DNA of 64,000 nt from an uncultured Deefgea sp. Lineage in GTDB: Bacteria > Pseudomonadota > Gammaproteobacteria > Burkholderiales > Chitinibacteraceae. Of this stretch, positions 51,887-61,499 are shown one piece after another. Where the stretch lies: the NCBI RefSeq assembly GCF_947072475.1, contig NZ_CAMTIA010000012.1:1-64000 (forward strand). Reading direction: 5' to 3'. The notes below the pieces were generated by a model. The model made no database searches and was not told the origin of the DNA. It saw nothing but the letters and a program-made list of their open reading frames with translations. The translations under genes were made by a program, and so were the position numbers. The first letter of the stretch is position 1, and each line of letters starts with the position of its first letter.

Positions 51887-54372
51887 TTAGGCATCACCTC
51901 AGTTGGGCCACCAAACGCAGTCACTGCGGGGGCTTTTCCTTTGTATTTTTCAACTTCAACCACGCAAGTATTGGCACTAATGGCCTGCGCCAAGCTCGAC
52001 GTACCAATGTCTTGCGTCATGGTATTGGGGTCACCATAGGTATCGAGTGCACCAATTTCGGGGCCAGTTGGGCCATACCAAGCGCCTTCTTGCAAACGTA
52101 CCACGCCTTTAGGGAAATCACTGGAAACATGCGCGCCAACCAAGGCTTGACCACGATCATTAAACACCCGAACCAAATCACCATGCTTAATACCACGTTG
52201 TCGCGCGTCTTCTGGACTCATAAACAAAGGCTCGCGCCCTTGAATCGCATACGTTGCCCGCATCGGTTCCGAATCACACATTTGCGAATGCAAGCGTTTA
52301 TCCGGGTGCGCCGATTGCATCCACAACGGGAAGCGTTTTGAATTCGGACCGCCGTGTGAGCGCTCGCTTTTTTCCATCCATACCGGATGCCCCGGGCAAT
52401 CGGCGTAATTATAGCTAGCGATTTTCCGACTAAAGATTTCAATAAAACCCGATGGCGTTCCTAAGGCGTTGATTTCCGCGTCTTCACGGAAATCAGCGTG
52501 CCGCACCCATGGTTTGCCCGCAGGGAATAACACAAAGCCTTTGGCCCAGAATTCTTTAAATGGCGGCATTGGGAATTTACTGCCGTTTTCCTTGCGACAA
52601 TTTTCGTACAAGAATGCCAGCCACTGCATTTCATCCATATTGCGGCTGTATTCTTTGTCGCGACCAAAGCGCTGCGTTAAGCCCCGGAAAATCTCAAAGT
52701 CCGTTTTAGAACTAAACAGTGGATCAACCAGTTTTTGCATCGCAATCACGCCACGGCCACTGTACGAGCCATACGCGTCAATATCGTTACGCTCAAATTG
52801 CGTACACGCTGGCAAGACGATATCGGCAAAGCGGCAGGTTGCCGTCCACGTGTAATCCACCGCCACCACGGTTTCGAGACGGTGGAAGGCTTTTTTCATG
52901 CGATTACGGTCTTGCTGGCGATGCCATTGATTGCAACCGCTATAAATCGCCATTTTATACGGCGGCAATTTAACTTTCTGGCCGTTGTAATCAATCACCT
53001 TACCGGGTTCTAGCAATGCGTCGATCGCTCGAGCGCACGGAATCATTGGGCTATAGCCTTTGTAATCAGTGTTGGTGTATTTCGGTTTTTTACCCGGATC
53101 TAAATTCAACGGGAAAGAACCTGGCATTGCAGCGCCCGAAGACGGCACGCCAATCGAGCTGTAGTGATGGGCATAACTAATCCCGCCGCCTGGCAAACCA
53201 ATTTGCCCCAACATCGCCGCCAACACCGCGCCCATCCAATATGGTTGCTCGCCATGCTGTTGACGCTGCACCGCCCAGCCAAAAATCAGCTGGGTACGCC
53301 CGCTAGCCATCAAGCGCGCCAATTCACGAATTTGCTGCGCTTTGACGCCGCAAATTTTCTCGGCCCATTCTGGCGTTTTTGCCGTTTTGTCCGCGCCTTG
53401 CCCTAATAGATAAGGCAAGAATTTTTCAAAACCGAGGGTATACGCATCAAGGAATTGCTGGTCATGCAGTTTCTCGGTATACAGCGTATGCGCCAAACCC
53501 ATCATCAACGCCACATCCGTCAATGGATTGACGTATTGCTTTTCGCAGCCTAGATAGTTTTGCGTTTTGCTTTTCACCGGATCAATGCTGATCACGCGAA
53601 TTTCTTTCTTGGCGATCTTGTTTTTTAGTTGCTCAAGGTAGGCGAAAGATTCATGCGTTTCGCAATTCCAACCTACTTGCAAGTTTTTAACCGGATCACT
53701 GGCCCAAAAAATAACGGTTTTACTTTCTTTGAGGATGACTTCCCACGAAGTGCCTTGTGAATACACTTCGGTTGAACCCAGTACATACGGCAAAATCACC
53801 TGCCCAGCACCGGTCGAATAATCCCCTGCGGTAGAAATCGTATGCCCGTGCATATTCATTGCTCGCAACATATGATTGCCGCAGGTATGAAATTGCCCAG
53901 TCTGACGCCAACCGACCAAACCGGTGTGCATCGCCCACGGACCATAGCTGGTTTGCACCCGCTCGAGCTCGGAATAAAACAGATCTAAAGCTTGATCCCA
54001 AGTCACACGGACAAAGCGGTTGTCCCCGCGTTGGGTGGTGTCACTCTTGTGGCCATTTTTGAGCCAATCTAAGCGCACCATCGGGTAGCGAATCCGCGAT
54101 GGGCTGTAGATCAAGCCGATAATGCCTTGAATCATTTCGGTGGGGTATTTATCAAATTCAAACGCTTTGATTTCAACCACTTTACCGCCAGCCACACGGG
54201 CACGAATCGCGCCCCAGTGTGAACCGGTGATTTTCCAATCGGTGCCACTGCCGGTAACGGCAGCCGCTTTGGCTTCGCTTTCGCGAGAGAGTAATAAACT
54301 AGGGCTTACTAACGCAGCCACTGTGGCCAGCGACAAACCCTTTAAAAATACACGGCGTGAGTTCTGAGTCAT
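51883..54372 (-). CDS. torA: periplasmic trimethylamine-N-oxide reductase TorA
   Basis: 829 residues. A twin-arginine signal ([11 protein letters not shown], then hydrophobic) directs folded export. The mature enzyme shows DMSO-reductase-family segments: [44 protein letters not shown] (Ser as molybdenum ligand) and the C-terminal cofactor-binding part ([18 protein letters not shown]). No N-terminal Fe-S cysteines, as expected for TorA. It reduces TMAO with electrons from TorC. The ATG at 54372 is preferred over a TTG four codons earlier. Confidence 0.96.
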   Translation of the reverse strand: MTQNSRRVFLKGLSLATVAALVSPSLLLSRESEAKAAAVTGSGTDWKITGSHWGAIRARVAGGKVVEIKAFEFDKYPTEMIQGIIGLIYSPSRIRYPMVRLDWLKNGHKSDTTQRGDNRFVRVTWDQALDLFYSELERVQTSYGPWAMHTGLVGWRQTGQFHTCGNHMLRAMNMHGHTISTAGDYSTGAGQVILPYVLGSTEVYSQGTSWEVILKESKTVIFWASDPVKNLQVGWNCETHESFAYLEQLKNKIAKKEIRVISIDPVKSKTQNYLGCEKQYVNPLTDVALMMGLAHTLYTEKLHDQQFLDAYTLGFEKFLPYLLGQGADKTAKTPEWAEKICGVKAQQIRELARLMASGRTQLIFGWAVQRQQHGEQPYWMGAVLAAMLGQIGLPGGGISYAHHYSSIGVPSSGAAMPGSFPLNLDPGKKPKYTNTDYKGYSPMIPCARAIDALLEPGKVIDYNGQKVKLPPYKMAIYSGCNQWHRQQDRNRMKKAFHRLETVVAVDYTWTATCRFADIVLPACTQFERNDIDAYGSYSGRGVIAMQKLVDPLFSSKTDFEIFRGLTQRFGRDKEYSRNMDEMQWLAFLYENCRKENGSKFPMPPFKEFWAKGFVLFPAGKPWVRHADFREDAEINALGTPSGFIEIFSRKIASYNYADCPGHPVWMEKSERSHGGPNSKRFPLWMQSAHPDKRLHSQMCDSEPMRATYAIQGREPLFMSPEDARQRGIKHGDLVRVFNDRGQALVGAHVSSDFPKGVVRLQEGAWYGPTGPEIGALDTYGDPNTMTQDIGTSSLAQAISANTCVVEVEKYKGKAPAVTAFGGPTEVMPK

Positions 54373-54384
54373 GAGCTTATTCAA

Positions 54385-55566
54385 TTAGTGGCTAGGTTTT
54401 TTAAAATCTGACGAATTATTTTGTAGGTATTTCAGTACCAAGCCTTGGGTATCTTTATCCATGCTAGTAAAACCGACCATCCCACCAAATAACCCCGGCC
54501 AGGTATTTGCATCAAAATGCGCTTCGTCCGGCTGCTTATGGCAAACACTACAGCTATTTTTGTAACTGTCTTTGGCCACCGACCAGATTGGATCGGTACT
54601 CGCCACCACTTCGCCTTTTTTAATCCAGAACGTAGCTGACGATTTTTGCCAAATCAAACCGGTATTTGGATCTTCTTTACTTTCTGCAATTTTCACCAAT
54701 TGCTTATCTTGCGCGACGGCTTTTTCAAGGGTGGCAACAGTGATGTTTTTAGCAAAATGACCATACCAAACACGGCCAAAGCCTTTGCTCTTACGCCAAG
54801 CCGAAACTTCCACCTGCTGCGCATCGCCTTTCTCTTGCAGCACTTTAACTGGCGCACCAACTTCCAACTTACCCGCCACTTTGCTCATGGCTTCATCCAA
54901 GTACAATTCACGCGGATACACATTAAAGTAAGTGCCACCGACTTTGACGCTTTCATTGCCAGCCGCTTGAATCAAGCCATCAAATGCTGGATTACGCGCA
55001 TCGGTTTTTTCTGGCTTTTTATGCGCAATCCCTTGATGGCAATCGACACAACTTTGATTACGCTCTGCCGCACCGCGCATTGCTTCACGCGATGTTTCGC
55101 GCATTTTTTCAAAGTCCATGCTGTTGTAGTCATGGCAAGTACGGCATTCTTTGGAGCCATTGGCTTTAAAGCGATCCCACTCGTTTTGCGCCAAACGAGC
55201 TCGGTTGGCTTCAAATTTTTCTGGCGTATCGATTTTGCCGGTTAGGTGCGACCAAACCTCAACACTGGCTTGAATCTTACGCGCCATTTTGTCGGTAAAG
55301 TCATGCGGCACATGGCAATCGGAGCACTGCGCCCGCACGCCTGAGCGATTACTCCAATGCACTGTTTCTTTAAGTTCTTCTTGGTTTTGATGCATGGTGT
55401 GGCAGCTAACACAGAATTCTTCAGTGTTGGTCGCAGCCATCCCCGCATTAAAGCCTTGCCACGCCAAAATACCGGCAATAAAACCCACCGTCACCAAAAC
55501 ACCCAGGCCAATCTTGGCCGCTGGTTTGCAAAATAAATTTCGCAACCAGATCCATATTTTTTTCAT
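54385..55566 (-). CDS. torC: pentaheme c-type cytochrome TorC
   Basis: 393 residues. An N-terminal membrane anchor (about 16-38) and four NapC/NirT-type heme motifs (CVSCH, CSDCH, CRTCH, CVDCH) are followed by a C-terminal monoheme domain with CSVCH near residue 345. It takes electrons from menaquinol in the membrane and passes them to TorA. The ATG at 55566 is chosen over an in-frame start four codons earlier. Its stop lies directly next to the torA region. Confidence 0.96.
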   Translation of the reverse strand: MKKIWIWLRNLFCKPAAKIGLGVLVTVGFIAGILAWQGFNAGMAATNTEEFCVSCHTMHQNQEELKETVHWSNRSGVRAQCSDCHVPHDFTDKMARKIQASVEVWSHLTGKIDTPEKFEANRARLAQNEWDRFKANGSKECRTCHDYNSMDFEKMRETSREAMRGAAERNQSCVDCHQGIAHKKPEKTDARNPAFDGLIQAAGNESVKVGGTYFNVYPRELYLDEAMSKVAGKLEVGAPVKVLQEKGDAQQVEVSAWRKSKGFGRVWYGHFAKNITVATLEKAVAQDKQLVKIAESKEDPNTGLIWQKSSATFWIKKGEVVASTDPIWSVAKDSYKNSCSVCHKQPDEAHFDANTWPGLFGGMVGFTSMDKDTQGLVLKYLQNNSSDFKKPSH

Positions 55567-55593
55567 AAACAAATCCAATTCATCAATACATAA

Positions 55594-55617
55594 AAAGCGA
55601 GATAAAAATCTCGCTTT
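55594..55617 (-). terminator. hairpin between torE and torC (possible attenuator)
   Basis: AAAGCGAGAT (55594-55603) and ATCTCGCTTT (55608-55617) form a perfect 10-bp stem with a four-base loop, overlapping the torE stop codon. On the minus strand the stem runs into a short T run. It could partly terminate or process the transcript. Confidence 0.6.
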
Positions 55618-55777
55618 ACGCGCCGGGCAAGCCGATTAAAAAAATCTGCAACAAGCGCACAATCAAACCATAGGTGGCAATCGCGCCAAACATCGCAATT
55701 GGCAAGCCCACAAAGGCCAACAGCAATAATTTTTTCCACTCGCTATTGCGCGTTTTTTCTGCTGTCATTTCTGTCAT
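55616..55777 (-). CDS. torE: small membrane protein TorE (NapE family)
   Basis: A 53-residue frame starting MTEMTAEKTRNSEWKKLL with one membrane segment (LLLLAFVGLPIAMFGAIATYGLIV, here about residues 17-41) and ending LIGLPGA. The length, the charged N-terminus, and position just before torC match TorE/NapE proteins, as in the torECAD operon of Shewanella. Its function is unclear; it may help TorC in quinol oxidation. A second ATG three codons later is possible. No strong ribosome-binding site is visible. Confidence 0.85.
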   Translation of the reverse strand: MTEMTAEKTRNSEWKKLLLLAFVGLPIAMFGAIATYGLIVRLLQIFLIGLPGA

Positions 55778-56370
55778 TATTACCAATATCCAATTTTTTA
55801 ATTCAAACTAACGCTCACTGCAATACACAGCAAACTCTCAATATATTAATAATTATCCGCGCTCTAATTAATTATTTCAGTTAACTTTTACCTACAAAAA
55901 AATTATTTAAACAATGTATTTGTTTATTCTGGTGGCTACTTTACAAATCGCCATTCAAGCACGAACAACAATAGCTACATCTAAATGAGCCACAGAAAAA
56001 TAATTTAGAAACCATTAGGTTAAATAAAACAGAGGCCATCAGAGAACAGCATAAAAAAAACAAAAATTACCGCTAATTTATTTAAAATTAACCCACAAAA
56101 CAAAGCACCACATTGACCTCAATCAACAATGCCGTGCGTGTAAAGATACAGAAAGATACTCAGCACAAAAACCAACCGTTGCTCAGCTAACAAAACCCAA
56201 CAAAAACAACTTATTTACAGCAAAATACCAAAAAAATCACATTACTCGCCGTAAATATTAACACCAACACTTACAAACACTCCCTTACAATGGCTCGCAG
56301 CAAATACCCATCTGACTGACAAAACCTCGGTTTACACCGACTCGTTTGATTCTTACTTACAAGGTACTCG
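55778..56370. other. A+T-rich intergenic region between torE and the lipoprotein gene
   Basis: About 590 bases, very rich in A and T, with no credible gene. It must hold the divergent promoters of the tor operon and the lipoprotein. The one regulatory site I can point to is an FNR-like box at 56113-56126. I do not see a clear set of TorR boxes. Confidence 0.5.
56113..56126. promoter_or_regulatory. FNR/ANR-like box
   Basis: TTGAC-CTCA-ATCAA matches the FNR consensus TTGAT-N4-ATCAA at nine of ten positions. It is 336 bases from the torE start and 245 from the lipoprotein start, rather far for a simple activator site, so its role is uncertain. Confidence 0.4.
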
Positions 56371-56571
56371 ATGCATTTAAATACACTGTTAACGCTGTTT
56401 GCTGTCGCATTACTGAGTGCATGCTCAAGCGGAGAAGATCTGCCAGCACCCGAAGCATCGAGCACTCCAACTCCGGTCATTGCCAGCTCACCACCAGCCG
56501 CAAGTAAGACCCCAAATTCAAGTAGCGCTCACCAAGAAAATGGCCTTCCTCCTGTCATTGAGCAATTTTAA
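56371..56571 (+). CDS. small lipoprotein
   Basis: 66 residues. The N-terminus is a lipoprotein signal ending LLSAC (Cys near residue 18), followed by a Ser/Pro/Ala-rich stretch without predicted fold, ending LPPVIEQF. It is 68 bases before the chitin-active LPMO gene on the same strand and may be co-transcribed. No function can be assigned; such short peptides resemble the LptM type of small lipoproteins in length and composition, but the match is weak. Confidence 0.6.
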   Translation: MHLNTLLTLFAVALLSACSSGEDLPAPEASSTPTPVIASSPPAASKTPNSSSAHQENGLPPVIEQF

Positions 56572-56639
56572 ATTGCCAGACAGGTTGCCCGACAAGGGCG
56601 CAGATTTAATTTTTCAATTCATAAAATTCAAGGCCACAC

Positions 56640-58067
56640 ATGAAGCGTCATTTCATCCAGCATTTACTCATATCGACCAGCCTACTTGCCGCCAGCACCG
56701 GCGCATTCGCTCACGGCTATATGACCGAGCCGACCTCACGGGCTTATTTATGCAAAATTGGCGGCAATAGCCAATGCGGCGCAGTGCAATGGGAACCACA
56801 AAGTATTGAAGCACCGTCTGGATTTCCAGCCCAAGGCCCTGCCGACGGCAAAATTGCCAGCGCCGGCCATATTCAGTTTTCGGAATTAGATGCGCAAACC
56901 AGCGATCGCTGGACCAAGCGCGACATCAAAGCTGGCCCACAAAACATGAGCTGGTTTTTTACCGCCAATCACGCTACCCGCAATTGGCGCTACTACATCA
57001 CCCAACAAGACTGGAATCCAAATCAAGCACTGACTCGCGCGGCGTTTGATCTCAAGCCTTTTTGTGAAGTGGATGGCGGCATGCAAAAGCCAAACCCACA
57101 AACCAGTCACCTTTGCACCGTACCGCAGCGCACCGGCTATCAAGTGATTTTGGGCGTCTGGGAAGTGGGCGACACCGTTAATAGTTTTTACAATGTGGTT
57201 GACGTCATGTTTGACGACAATGGCGGCCAACCCGCTCCCGACTGGCGTCAAGGCGGCAGCATCCACCCTTCGGTCGATCTAAAATCGGGCGATCGAGTGA
57301 TGACACGCGTTTTTGACCAAAACGGCGAACGCCCTCAGCTGCAAACCACACTCACAATTGCCAATAGCACCCAAGGCCAGCGCAATAACTGGGCGCACGC
57401 TCTGGCGAGCAAAATCAACCAAGAACAACAGCACATTCGTGCCGGACAAAAAGCCAGTAATGGCCAATTTGGCCCCGTATATGGTTTAAATCCAATTTAT
57501 TTGAAAACCAGTAGCGGCTTAAGTCGGGTTGAGATTCAAATCGAGCAAAAGCAACCACCGCTGGTCAATAGCGTTCAAGTCAGTAATCTCGCTCGTGAAT
57601 ACAGCATCCAAGACGGCAAAGTGACGCTAACTTTTAATGTCGCAGCGCAAGGCGACTTAAACGTCAGCAATACGGTTTACAACCATGGTGGCGTTGCCCA
57701 AGGCCAAAGCGAAGCCAGCCTAAACAACAGCAACAAAACCTTTACCATGGCGCTGAGCAATGTAAAAGCTGGCCATCATCAGCTGGTGGTGAAAGGCTCG
57801 CCTAAAAATGGCGGCGCTTATGTACAGCAAACGCTCGATATGATGTTTAACGACGCCACTGCGGGTGGGCAATATGATTTTGTCTTCCCTGCATCAATTA
57901 AATCGTATCAAGCAGGTACTTTGGTCAAACAAGAGAAAGACGGCAAAACGTATCGCTGCAAGCCGTTTCCATACAGTGGCTACTGCTCGCAATGGTCAAG
58001 TAGCGCAACACAATACGAGCCTGGCGTTGGCTCACACTGGTCATCGGCTTGGGATGAAGTGAAATAA
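56640..58067 (+). CDS. gbpA: GbpA-like chitin-binding lytic polysaccharide monooxygenase
   Basis: 475 residues. A signal peptide (1-24, ending AFA) leaves His25 as first residue; with His111 (TANHATRNW) it forms the copper histidine brace of AA10 LPMOs. GbpA-type middle domains follow (about 205-410), and a C-terminal chitin-binding module (YQAGTLVKQEKDGK, then WSSSATQYEPGVGSHWSSAWDEV) ends the chain. The secreted enzyme would cut crystalline chitin oxidatively and aid attachment to chitin surfaces. A palindromic hairpin lies just downstream. Confidence 0.93.
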   Translation: MKRHFIQHLLISTSLLAASTGAFAHGYMTEPTSRAYLCKIGGNSQCGAVQWEPQSIEAPSGFPAQGPADGKIASAGHIQFSELDAQTSDRWTKRDIKAGPQNMSWFFTANHATRNWRYYITQQDWNPNQALTRAAFDLKPFCEVDGGMQKPNPQTSHLCTVPQRTGYQVILGVWEVGDTVNSFYNVVDVMFDDNGGQPAPDWRQGGSIHPSVDLKSGDRVMTRVFDQNGERPQLQTTLTIANSTQGQRNNWAHALASKINQEQQHIRAGQKASNGQFGPVYGLNPIYLKTSSGLSRVEIQIEQKQPPLVNSVQVSNLAREYSIQDGKVTLTFNVAAQGDLNVSNTVYNHGGVAQGQSEASLNNSNKTFTMALSNVKAGHHQLVVKGSPKNGGAYVQQTLDMMFNDATAGGQYDFVFPASIKSYQAGTLVKQEKDGKTYRCKPFPYSGYCSQWSSSATQYEPGVGSHWSSAWDEVK

Positions 58068-58083
58068 TTAATCGAAATTAAAA

Positions 58084-58111
58084 TTAAAGCGCACGATATC
58101 GTGCGCTTTAA
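58084..58111 (+). terminator. 28-bp palindrome after gbpA
   Basis: TTAAAGCGCACGAT is followed directly by its exact reverse complement, centred between 58097 and 58098. It can form a stem with a small apical loop but has only a short T tract, so it is a terminator candidate or a protein-binding palindrome. Confidence 0.6.
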
Positions 58112-58268
58112 TGATGACGGCATAAGTATTACGTCGTCAATTTAATGGTATCGACGCCGTTGTTCATGTGCATTATTGCCCTTATAAAGGGTAATTTATC
58201 CTCTTCGATTATTGATTTAATTCTGCGACACTCAAATGCATGATTGACTTTAAATAAAAGCACACCGA

Positions 58269-59081
58269 ATGAATTGGATTGATCTATTGCAAACACAAGC
58301 AATTAGCTATGCACCTAAATTAATATCAGCACTGATCGCGCTGTTTATTGGCTGGAAACTCATCGGCGTTGCCAGCCAGCTTTTAGAAAAAATGCTGACG
58401 CGTAGCAATGTCGAAGCCACCCTCCAGCATTTTTTGGGCAGTCTGGCCAATGTGGCATTAAAAGCACTGTTACTGATTAGTGCGGCATCAATGATCGGCA
58501 TTGAGACCACGTCATTTATTGCGATTTTGGGTGCGGCAGGTTTAGCCATTGGTTTGGCACTGCAAGGCAGCTTGAGTAATTTTGCCGGTGGCGTACTGAT
58601 TTTAATGTTTAAACCCTTTAAAGCCGGTGACTATATTGAGGCGCAAGGCCAAGCCGGTACGGTCGAAGGGATTCAAATTTTTACTACGCGTTTACGCACA
58701 CCCGATAATAAACTCATCGTCATCCCCAACGGCCCCTTAGCCAATGGCAATCTCACCAATTACTCGGCCATGTCCACCCGCCGCGTCGATTTTGTCTTTG
58801 GTGTTGGCTATGACGACGACATTGACCACACCCGCTCAGTGATTTTGTCGGTACTCCAGCAAGATTCGCGCATTCATGCGGATCCTGCCCCGCTGGTGGT
58901 GGTGTCATCGCTAGGCGACAGCTCGGTGAATTTCACCGTTCGCGTCTGGACCAATAGCGAAGATTACTGGCCGGTGTTTTTTGATACCACCGAACAAGTC
59001 AAAAAAGCCTTTGATGCGGCCAAGATTTCAATCCCTTACCCGCAACGCACCGTGCATCATATTCAGCATACTGAAAAATAA
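58269..59081 (+). CDS. small-conductance mechanosensitive channel (MscS family)
   Basis: 270 residues with three membrane segments (about 16-36, 62-82, 88-110); the third has the glycine/alanine-rich pore helix GAAGLAIGLALQGSLSNFAGGVLI. The MscS beta domain follows (FKAGDYIEAQGQAGTVEGIQIFTTRLRTPDNKLIVIPNG). It releases osmolytes under hypo-osmotic stress. It stands alone before a strong bidirectional terminator. Confidence 0.95.
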   Translation: MNWIDLLQTQAISYAPKLISALIALFIGWKLIGVASQLLEKMLTRSNVEATLQHFLGSLANVALKALLLISAASMIGIETTSFIAILGAAGLAIGLALQGSLSNFAGGVLILMFKPFKAGDYIEAQGQAGTVEGIQIFTTRLRTPDNKLIVIPNGPLANGNLTNYSAMSTRRVDFVFGVGYDDDIDHTRSVILSVLQQDSRIHADPAPLVVVSSLGDSSVNFTVRVWTNSEDYWPVFFDTTEQVKKAFDAAKISIPYPQRTVHHIQHTEK

Positions 59082-59128
59082 ACGGCGGCAATTGAGCGCG
59101 CCCGGCTTATTACGGAATTCAAGACAAT

Positions 59129-59153
59129 AAAAAACCGGCAATGCCGGTTTTTT
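59129..59153. terminator. bidirectional terminator between mscS and the GFA gene
   Basis: AAAAAACCGGC (59129-59139) and GCCGGTTTTTT (59143-59153) form a perfect stem with an AAT loop, with A and T runs on either side. It serves both convergent genes. Confidence 0.9.
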
Positions 59154-59166
59154 ATTGCGCTGCAGT

Positions 59167-59568
59167 TTAGCGTGGCTCAGCCCACTGCGCGTATTCGGGC
59201 AAGTCGACAAAATTGAGCCAAGGCACATCGTGCGACATCCAGATGTGCTGACTAGCACGCAAACTTGGGTCTTCATCTAAAGTGGCCACGCGTAGCACCC
59301 ACATGGGCTTGCCGACTTTTTTAGCTAATAGATGACTGCCGCATTGCGAACAAAAATAACGCACTTTATCCGCTGACGACGCATATTCACTCAGCTGATC
59401 TTCTCCCGCGAGCCAACGAAATTGCTCAGGGCGCACACCGGCGGCTGAATTAAATGCCGCCGCATGCGTTTTACGGCAGGTCTGACAATGACAGTGCGAA
59501 ATTGGCGTCGCCAATTCATCGACCGCATAACGCACGGCTTTACACGCGCAAGATCCTTGCAAACTCAT
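59167..59568 (-). CDS. GFA-family (glutathione-dependent formaldehyde-activating type) zinc protein
   Basis: 133 residues with the zinc cysteines CACKAV, CHCQTCRK and CSQCGSHL arranged as in GFA/CENP-V-like proteins. The family binds two zincs; some members assist S-hydroxymethyl-glutathione formation, though that is debated. The ATG at 59568 has better spacing from AGGGG than the one two codons earlier. Confidence 0.9.
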   Translation of the reverse strand: MSLQGSCACKAVRYAVDELATPISHCHCQTCRKTHAAAFNSAAGVRPEQFRWLAGEDQLSEYASSADKVRYFCSQCGSHLLAKKVGKPMWVLRVATLDEDPSLRASQHIWMSHDVPWLNFVDLPEYAQWAEPR

Positions 59569-59613
59569 CTGCATTCCCCTTTATTCAGTCACTCAGTCAC
59601 AGCACCAGCGATA

Positions 59614-60684
59614 TCAAGCCTCATCACCGGCAATCAGTTTTTTAAGCACTTCAGCTTTGGCAGCATCGTAATCGGCAACGGTAATCAAGTCTTGCGCTAG
59701 CAAGGCTTTTAATTGTTGCAACTGCAATTGCGGCGCGCTCATTAGGGGGGCTGAATTGGCAGCATCAGCATGGCTTGCGCCATCGGCCAGTTCAGCCGCC
59801 CGATTGGGCGGCGCGGTTGGTGCCAGCGCAGAATTCATCGCCGATGCCATCACTTGCCCAGCGGCAACGCCTGCACCTAAACCCACGCCCAATCCCGCCA
59901 AGCCACTGTCGTTTTGCGCGGCGAGCACCATCGATTGGGCGGCTTGATATTGGCTAAACGCCCCCAGATCACCAATCATCTGCATTGATATTTTGTTATC
60001 AAGGGCTTTTTGTAATTCATCGGGTAAGGAAATATTTTCTAGCGTAAAGGTGTCGAGCAGCAGTCCGTATTGCGCAAATTGCAAACGCAGTGCCGCGCCA
60101 ATGCGCTCGGCCATTAAGCCTTGATGACTCGCCATATCCAAAAAAGGCACGTCAGAGCTGGCTAACACCTGCGTCATCGTCGAGACCACCTGATTACGCA
60201 ACTGCAGCTCGACATCATCGCAAGTATAAACATCACGCGTACCGCTGATTTGGCTAAAAAACAGCTGTGGATCGACGATTTGATAGGCATAAACGCCAAA
60301 AGCGCGCATTCGAACCATGCCAAAATCAGCGTCTCGCAGCGTAATCGGCTGCGGCGTGCCCCACTTGCGGCCCAGCTGCAAACGCGTACTCATAAAGTAC
60401 ACATCCGACTTAAACGGCGACTCGAATAATTTGTCCCAATTTTTAAGCGCAGTCAGTACCGGCAAAGTGCGCGTGGTCAGCGTATATCGACCGGGAGTAA
60501 AGACATCGGCAAACTGGCCTTCATTTAAAAACACCGCCATTTGTGATTCGCGCACCGTGAGACTAGCACCATATTGAATTTCACAATTGGCCTGTGGAAA
60601 TCGACAAGCCAATACGCCATCTTCATCTTCATTCCACTGCAGTATGTCGATGAACTGATTATGAATAAACGATCCTAGACCCAT
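59614..60684 (-). CDS. SPFH-domain protein with SHOCT tail (YdjI-like)
   Basis: 356 residues. It starts with an IDILQWNEDEDGVLACRFP strand region that looks like a short beta domain, then an SPFH/band-7 domain (VRESQMAVFLNEGQFADVFTPGRYTLTT; about 45-255). After a Gly/Ala-rich linker (about 270-320) a SHOCT motif ends it (LQLQQLKALLAQDLITVADYDAAKAEVLKKLI). Such proteins are thought to form membrane-associated scaffolds. A purine-rich GAGGAAGAGGAAGAGGG stretch precedes the ATG. Confidence 0.88.
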   Translation of the reverse strand: MGLGSFIHNQFIDILQWNEDEDGVLACRFPQANCEIQYGASLTVRESQMAVFLNEGQFADVFTPGRYTLTTRTLPVLTALKNWDKLFESPFKSDVYFMSTRLQLGRKWGTPQPITLRDADFGMVRMRAFGVYAYQIVDPQLFFSQISGTRDVYTCDDVELQLRNQVVSTMTQVLASSDVPFLDMASHQGLMAERIGAALRLQFAQYGLLLDTFTLENISLPDELQKALDNKISMQMIGDLGAFSQYQAAQSMVLAAQNDSGLAGLGVGLGAGVAAGQVMASAMNSALAPTAPPNRAAELADGASHADAANSAPLMSAPQLQLQQLKALLAQDLITVADYDAAKAEVLKKLIAGDEA

Positions 60685-61001
60685 ACCCTCTTCCTCTTCC
60701 TCACAATCAAATCGACAAAAAAAACCGCCCCATTGACATCGACAACTTCATAACGCGCCACAACGCAATGCATCTGGCCTATGCAATATCGCAGTTTTGT
60801 CAGCCATCAGCAAGCCAGCAGTCGATTTATGCTGGGCATTGCTCAATTGAAATCAACAGTAGTTTTTAAATACCAGAAAAGTTGCATGCTGAACTGACTC
60901 ATTCAGCGACTAAGCACTTCAACGAAGGCAGCAGCGCATGATTTAGACTTGCATATTCAACGCTTTGCCTAGCGCCAAAATCCTCGGCCAAAGCCAGCCA
61001 C
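60685..61001. other. 317-base gap between the SPFH gene and nudB
   Basis: I see no gene, RNA or repeat in it. Both flanking genes are on the minus strand, so it should hold the SPFH promoter and the end of the nudB transcript. Confidence 0.4.
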
Positions 61002-61445
61002 CTAGGTCAATAGCCGATTTGGCAATTGCTGTAATGCATCGGCATTAGAAGGGGAAAACACCATTTCAATGGCTTCAGGCAAACTCACCCAACGATATTG
61101 CGTGTGTTCCCGTGGTGCAATCGTCACCGGACTGCCGCTGGGTACCGCAACACTAAAAACATGCTCGGTATTGTGCGTAACCCCCGGCGCGTAGCGATGT
61201 CGCCAGCGCGCAAAGATTTCAAATTCACTGGCGTGTTGCCAATCGCGCACCGCATCGGCACTGACTTGCAAACCAGTCTCTTCAAACAGTTCACGCACGG
61301 CAGTATCAATCAGGCATTCATTGGCTTCGCAACTCCCCGTTACCGATTGCCAAGCGCCAGCAAAATCAGCGCGCTCGAGCAATAAAATCTGTAAATCCGG
61401 GGTGTGAATGACAAGTAATATAGAAATAGGCTGTTTATAGGGCAT
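61002..61445 (-). CDS. nudB: dihydroneopterin triphosphate diphosphatase
   Basis: 147 residues with a Nudix box GSCEANECLIDTAVRELFEETGL (G-x5-E-x7-REL-x-EE-x-G) and the NudB-type start PYKQPISILLVIHTPDLQILLLERADFAGAWQSVTG. It removes pyrophosphate from dihydroneopterin triphosphate in folate synthesis. Divergent from sufS with about 50 bases between. Confidence 0.9.
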   Translation of the reverse strand: MPYKQPISILLVIHTPDLQILLLERADFAGAWQSVTGSCEANECLIDTAVRELFEETGLQVSADAVRDWQHASEFEIFARWRHRYAPGVTHNTEHVFSVAVPSGSPVTIAPREHTQYRWVSLPEAIEMVFSPSNADALQQLPNRLLT

Positions 61446-61499
61446 GGCGCATTATACAATTGCCAGTCCAAGCTGCCAGCTGTTCTTCAGGCAAACACC

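Noticed and set aside
55778-56370. TorR-box or sigma70 promoter calls upstream of torE
   Set aside because: The region is so A+T rich that several weak matches occur; none is good enough to report apart from the FNR-like box.
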